Assembly: GCA_937930585.1 (NCBI GenBank)
Contig: CALHCA010000092.1
Location: 1-7,341 of the forward strand
DNA: 7,341 nucleotides
Origin: an uncultured bacterium
GTDB taxonomy: Bacteria > Patescibacteriota > Saccharimonadia > Saccharimonadales > Saccharimonadaceae
Direction of reading: 5' to 3'
Part shown: positions 5,605-7,341 of the stretch, in pieces
Numbering within the stretch: position 1 is the stretch's first letter
How the letters are laid out: each line of letters begins with the position of its first letter
Made by a program: the position numbers and the translations under genes
Notes under the pieces: model-generated
Seen by the model: only the letters and a program-made list of their open reading frames with translations
What the model was told of the DNA's origin: nothing
The model's database searches: none

Positions 5605-5633
5605 ATTATACTACGAACGCTTGATTGTACCAA
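5605..5633 (-). promoter_or_regulatory. Promoter predicting a leaderless mRNA for the TylF-like gene
   Basis: On the minus strand: TTGGTA (5633-5628), exactly 17 bases, then a perfect TATAAT (5610-5605). Six bases (TTTAAC-type, ending at 5599) separate the box from the ATG at 5598, so transcription should start at or one base from the start codon. The -35 and spacer lie in the last codons of the upstream gene, and no Shine-Dalgarno is present. Confidence 0.65.
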
Positions 5634-6039
5634 CAATATCATAAGTTTCATCTTCACTAGCAGGAATAAACTCACCAGAAACCTCAACTCCGCTTGAGCT
5701 AGCTTCTCCGTGAAGATTCAAATTACTTCCACCAGAAATAGCATATTTTTGGTCTTTAGAATCAACAACTCCAACTTTGCATTTACCTGAATTCAAATTA
5801 TCAGTTTTACTTTTTTTGAATGAAAGACAAACTACATTTCCTGAAACTGTTATACTTTTCGAAGACTGATTCTGATTTTTATTATTCGAAATATTTCGGT
5901 GAGCAACTGGTAGTGTAAAATCGAGAAGTTTCACAACAAAACCCACCGCGAAAACTACAACTACCAGCACAACAATTACTAAAACTGAGGTTAATTTCCG
6001 ATGAAAAGATTCCTTTTGATATTCAGAAATCTGTTTCAT
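5611..6039 (-). CDS. Single-span membrane protein with a small extracytoplasmic two-cysteine OB-like domain
   Basis: The 142-residue protein has a basic N-terminus, one strongly hydrophobic span (about 17-39, rich in Val), a Ser/Asn/Gln linker (about 50-62) and a beta-rich C-terminal domain. That domain has SGNVVCLSF (Cys71), GKCKVGVVDSKDQKYAI (Cys87) and VEVSGEFIPASEDETYDIVGTI. The pattern 'G.vvCL...C..Gl.d.dgkyYal...veVsG.f.p....YdV.G.I' resembles small OB-fold-like lipoprotein or membrane-anchored domains common in Patescibacteria (recalled, not searched). The two cysteines face outside and could form a disulfide. The ATG comes one base after the stop of the YfcC gene with no Shine-Dalgarno, so it is probably translated by re-initiation and belongs functionally to that unit. 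Role unknown. Confidence 0.8.
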   Translation of the reverse strand: MKQISEYQKESFHRKLTSVLVIVVLVVVVFAVGFVVKLLDFTLPVAHRNISNNKNQNQSSKSITVSGNVVCLSFKKSKTDNLNSGKCKVGVVDSKDQKYAISGGSNLNLHGEASSSGVEVSGEFIPASEDETYDIVGTIKRS

Positions 6040-6040
6040 T

Positions 6041-7341
6041 TTATTTCAAAAATCCCATCACAACAATTACAACAAGGCTAATTAAAGTTAGAATAGCCAT
6101 CAATGGAGCAGTTCTCTTAACCCAGTTTTTATAAGGAACACCTGCAAGCGCTAAACCAGCCATTAATGATGCAATTGTAGGGGCAATCATATTAAGAAGT
6201 CCAGATGCAGTCGCAAATGCAACAACAGCAATTTCTTTGGTTGAGCCAGCTAAATCTGCAACAGGGGCAATAATTGGCATTGTAGCCTCCGCTAAACCAG
6301 AAGATGATGGAATGATAAATGACATCGGGATATAGAAAATATAGGCCAAAACACCAAATATCTGTGATGGAACTTTTCGAAGAAGTTCTTCACCCCAATA
6401 GACAATCGTATCTTGAATTCCACCAGCTTGCATCAAAACACCAATCGCTGCAGCAACCGCAATAATTAAAGCAACACTCAATAAATCTGCCGAGCCAGCA
6501 AGGAAAGTGTTTGTTACAGAAACGTCATCTTTTTTAAATTCTTCATGGTAAAGAATTTTAATCATTATTGTCGAGATTAAGAACAGTGCTGAAATTTCGT
6601 TAAAATACCAAGAACCAAATGGAACAGCATGCTCAAATCCAAAAATTCCACCAACAATAGGTAAAGTTGCGAGCCATTCGTGCCAGTCTTCAAATAATGT
6701 TACGTGCAAATCTTTCCAAGGAACAAGTGACATAATCATCACAAGGAAAGTTAGCCCAAAAATTCCCATCACAAACTTTCGCTCAAGTGTGAATTCTGGT
6801 ACTTTCGAAGCATCAATCGCTTTAACTGCTGGTTTTCCTTTAGAATCTTCAGCATATTCACCAGCTTTGACTTTAGCAGCATATCGCATTGTAAAGATAA
6901 TCGAAGCAGCTAGAGATGCAACTAGAATTATAAACTGAGGCAATAATATTTTCGATAATTCTGCGCCAGCAGCATTCGCAGCAATAATAGTCGAGAATGG
7001 ATTAACCGTTGAAGCTAAAACACCTGAACCAGCTCCAAGAACGATTACCATTACAGCAGTCATTGAATTATAACCAGCAGCAATCATAATTGGCACGATT
7101 AATGCATAAAACGCTACCGCTTCTTCTTGCATACCATAAGTAGTTCCGCCAATCGCAAAAAGTGTCATTAAAACTGGAATAATCCACTTTTCTTTGCCTT
7201 TCATCTTTTTGAGTAAGCCACCAATTGCAGAATCAAGTGCGCCGGTTTTCATCACAACACCCAAGAACCCACCAAGGATTAGAATAAATACGATTACATC
7301 AAGTTTCTTAGCCATTCCATAAATTGGAGACAAGAAAATAT
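6041..7341 (-). CDS. YfcC-family membrane carrier, N-terminus outside the window; possibly arginine/ornithine antiporter
   Basis: The visible 432 residues run open to the window edge. The first in-frame TTG (7333) is internal, and the family (about 470-510 residues) normally has one or two more N-terminal spans. Signature regions of the YfcC/DcuC-like superfamily are clear: FILILGGFLGVVMKTGALD, then LFAIGGTTYGMQEEAVAFY, then VLGAGSGVLASTVNPF. The second half carries GVLMQAGGIQDTIVYW and FIIPSSSGLAEATMPIIAP. The two halves form the inverted-repeat pore of this fold, with about a dozen visible spans and hairpins. Family members carry C4-dicarboxylates or basic amino acids. In Saccharibacteria YfcC-like carriers accompany the arginine deiminase pathway, so arginine/ornithine exchange is a reasonable inference. 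No arc gene is in the window, so substrate stays open. It is followed after one base by the two-cysteine membrane protein. Confidence 0.92.
   Translation of the reverse strand, partial: IFLSPIYGMAKKLDVIVFILILGGFLGVVMKTGALDSAIGGLLKKMKGKEKWIIPVLMTLFAIGGTTYGMQEEAVAFYALIVPIMIAAGYNSMTAVMVIVLGAGSGVLASTVNPFSTIIAANAAGAELSKILLPQFIILVASLAASIIFTMRYAAKVKAGEYAEDSKGKPAVKAIDASKVPEFTLERKFVMGIFGLTFLVMIMSLVPWKDLHVTLFEDWHEWLATLPIVGGIFGFEHAVPFGSWYFNEISALFLISTIMIKILYHEEFKKDDVSVTNTFLAGSADLLSVALIIAVAAAIGVLMQAGGIQDTIVYWGEELLRKVPSQIFGVLAYIFYIPMSFIIPSSSGLAEATMPIIAPVADLAGSTKEIAVVAFATASGLLNMIAPTIASLMAGLALAGVPYKNWVKRTAPLMAILTLISLVVIVVMGFLK

Noticed and set aside
7331..7333. TTG at 7333 as the start of the YfcC gene
   Set aside because: The frame stays open to the window edge, and the family has N-terminal sequence before the SPIYGMAKKLD segment, so this is an internal Leu codon.
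1..7341. Alternative genetic code, CRISPR array, tRNA/rRNA genes, insertion sequence or phage genes
   Set aside because: Full-length conserved proteins read through with the standard code. I saw no regular spaced repeats, no cloverleaf-like tRNA sequence, and no transposase, integrase or structural phage protein on either strand.

Overview
The window reads as a piece of chromosome from a small-genome, host-dependent bacterium of the Candidatus Saccharibacteria (TM7) / Patescibacteria type. This is an inference from four things: strong A+T bias, short tightly packed genes, many small exported or single-membrane-span proteins of the kind common in that group, and a YfcC-family carrier. Every long reading frame uses the standard code and Trp is TGG, which argues against the UGA-recoding relatives (Gracilibacteria, Absconditabacteria). 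Nothing here looks like a phage, transposon or CRISPR locus.

Left part, minus strand (1-3833). A membrane protein with two CBS-like domains comes first, apparently from a leaderless promoter. Then comes aspS (aspartyl-tRNA synthetase) with its own extended -10 promoter. After aspS, a run of overlapping or nearly touching genes follows: an exported two-cysteine helical protein, a single-span membrane protein, and the N-terminus of a gene cut by the window edge (possibly the tRNA methyltransferase TrmB).

Centre (3834-5010). A divergent promoter region with overlapping -35 elements also drives, on the plus strand, a membrane-anchored DsbA-like thiol oxidoreductase with a CPGC active site. A strong 12-bp terminator hairpin follows. 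Facing it is an isolated minus-strand unit of about 220 nt: a near-consensus promoter, an ~80-nt leader with a GC-rich stem, a well-formed Shine-Dalgarno, a 30-codon open reading frame and the same terminator. It is the least explained element in the window.

Right part, minus strand (5011-7341). A YfcC-family membrane carrier, missing its N-terminus at the window edge, is followed after one base by a single-span protein with a small extracytoplasmic two-cysteine domain. Next is a TylF-type SAM methyltransferase whose TATAAT box sits six bases before its ATG, again predicting a leaderless mRNA.

Functional reading: protein synthesis (aspS, perhaps trmB), envelope folding (DsbA-like enzyme, with two neighbouring exported proteins that each carry one cysteine pair) and nutrient exchange (YfcC, plausibly arginine/ornithine). 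A separate signal is the palindrome TTCGAA, which occurs 25 times where base composition predicts two or three.
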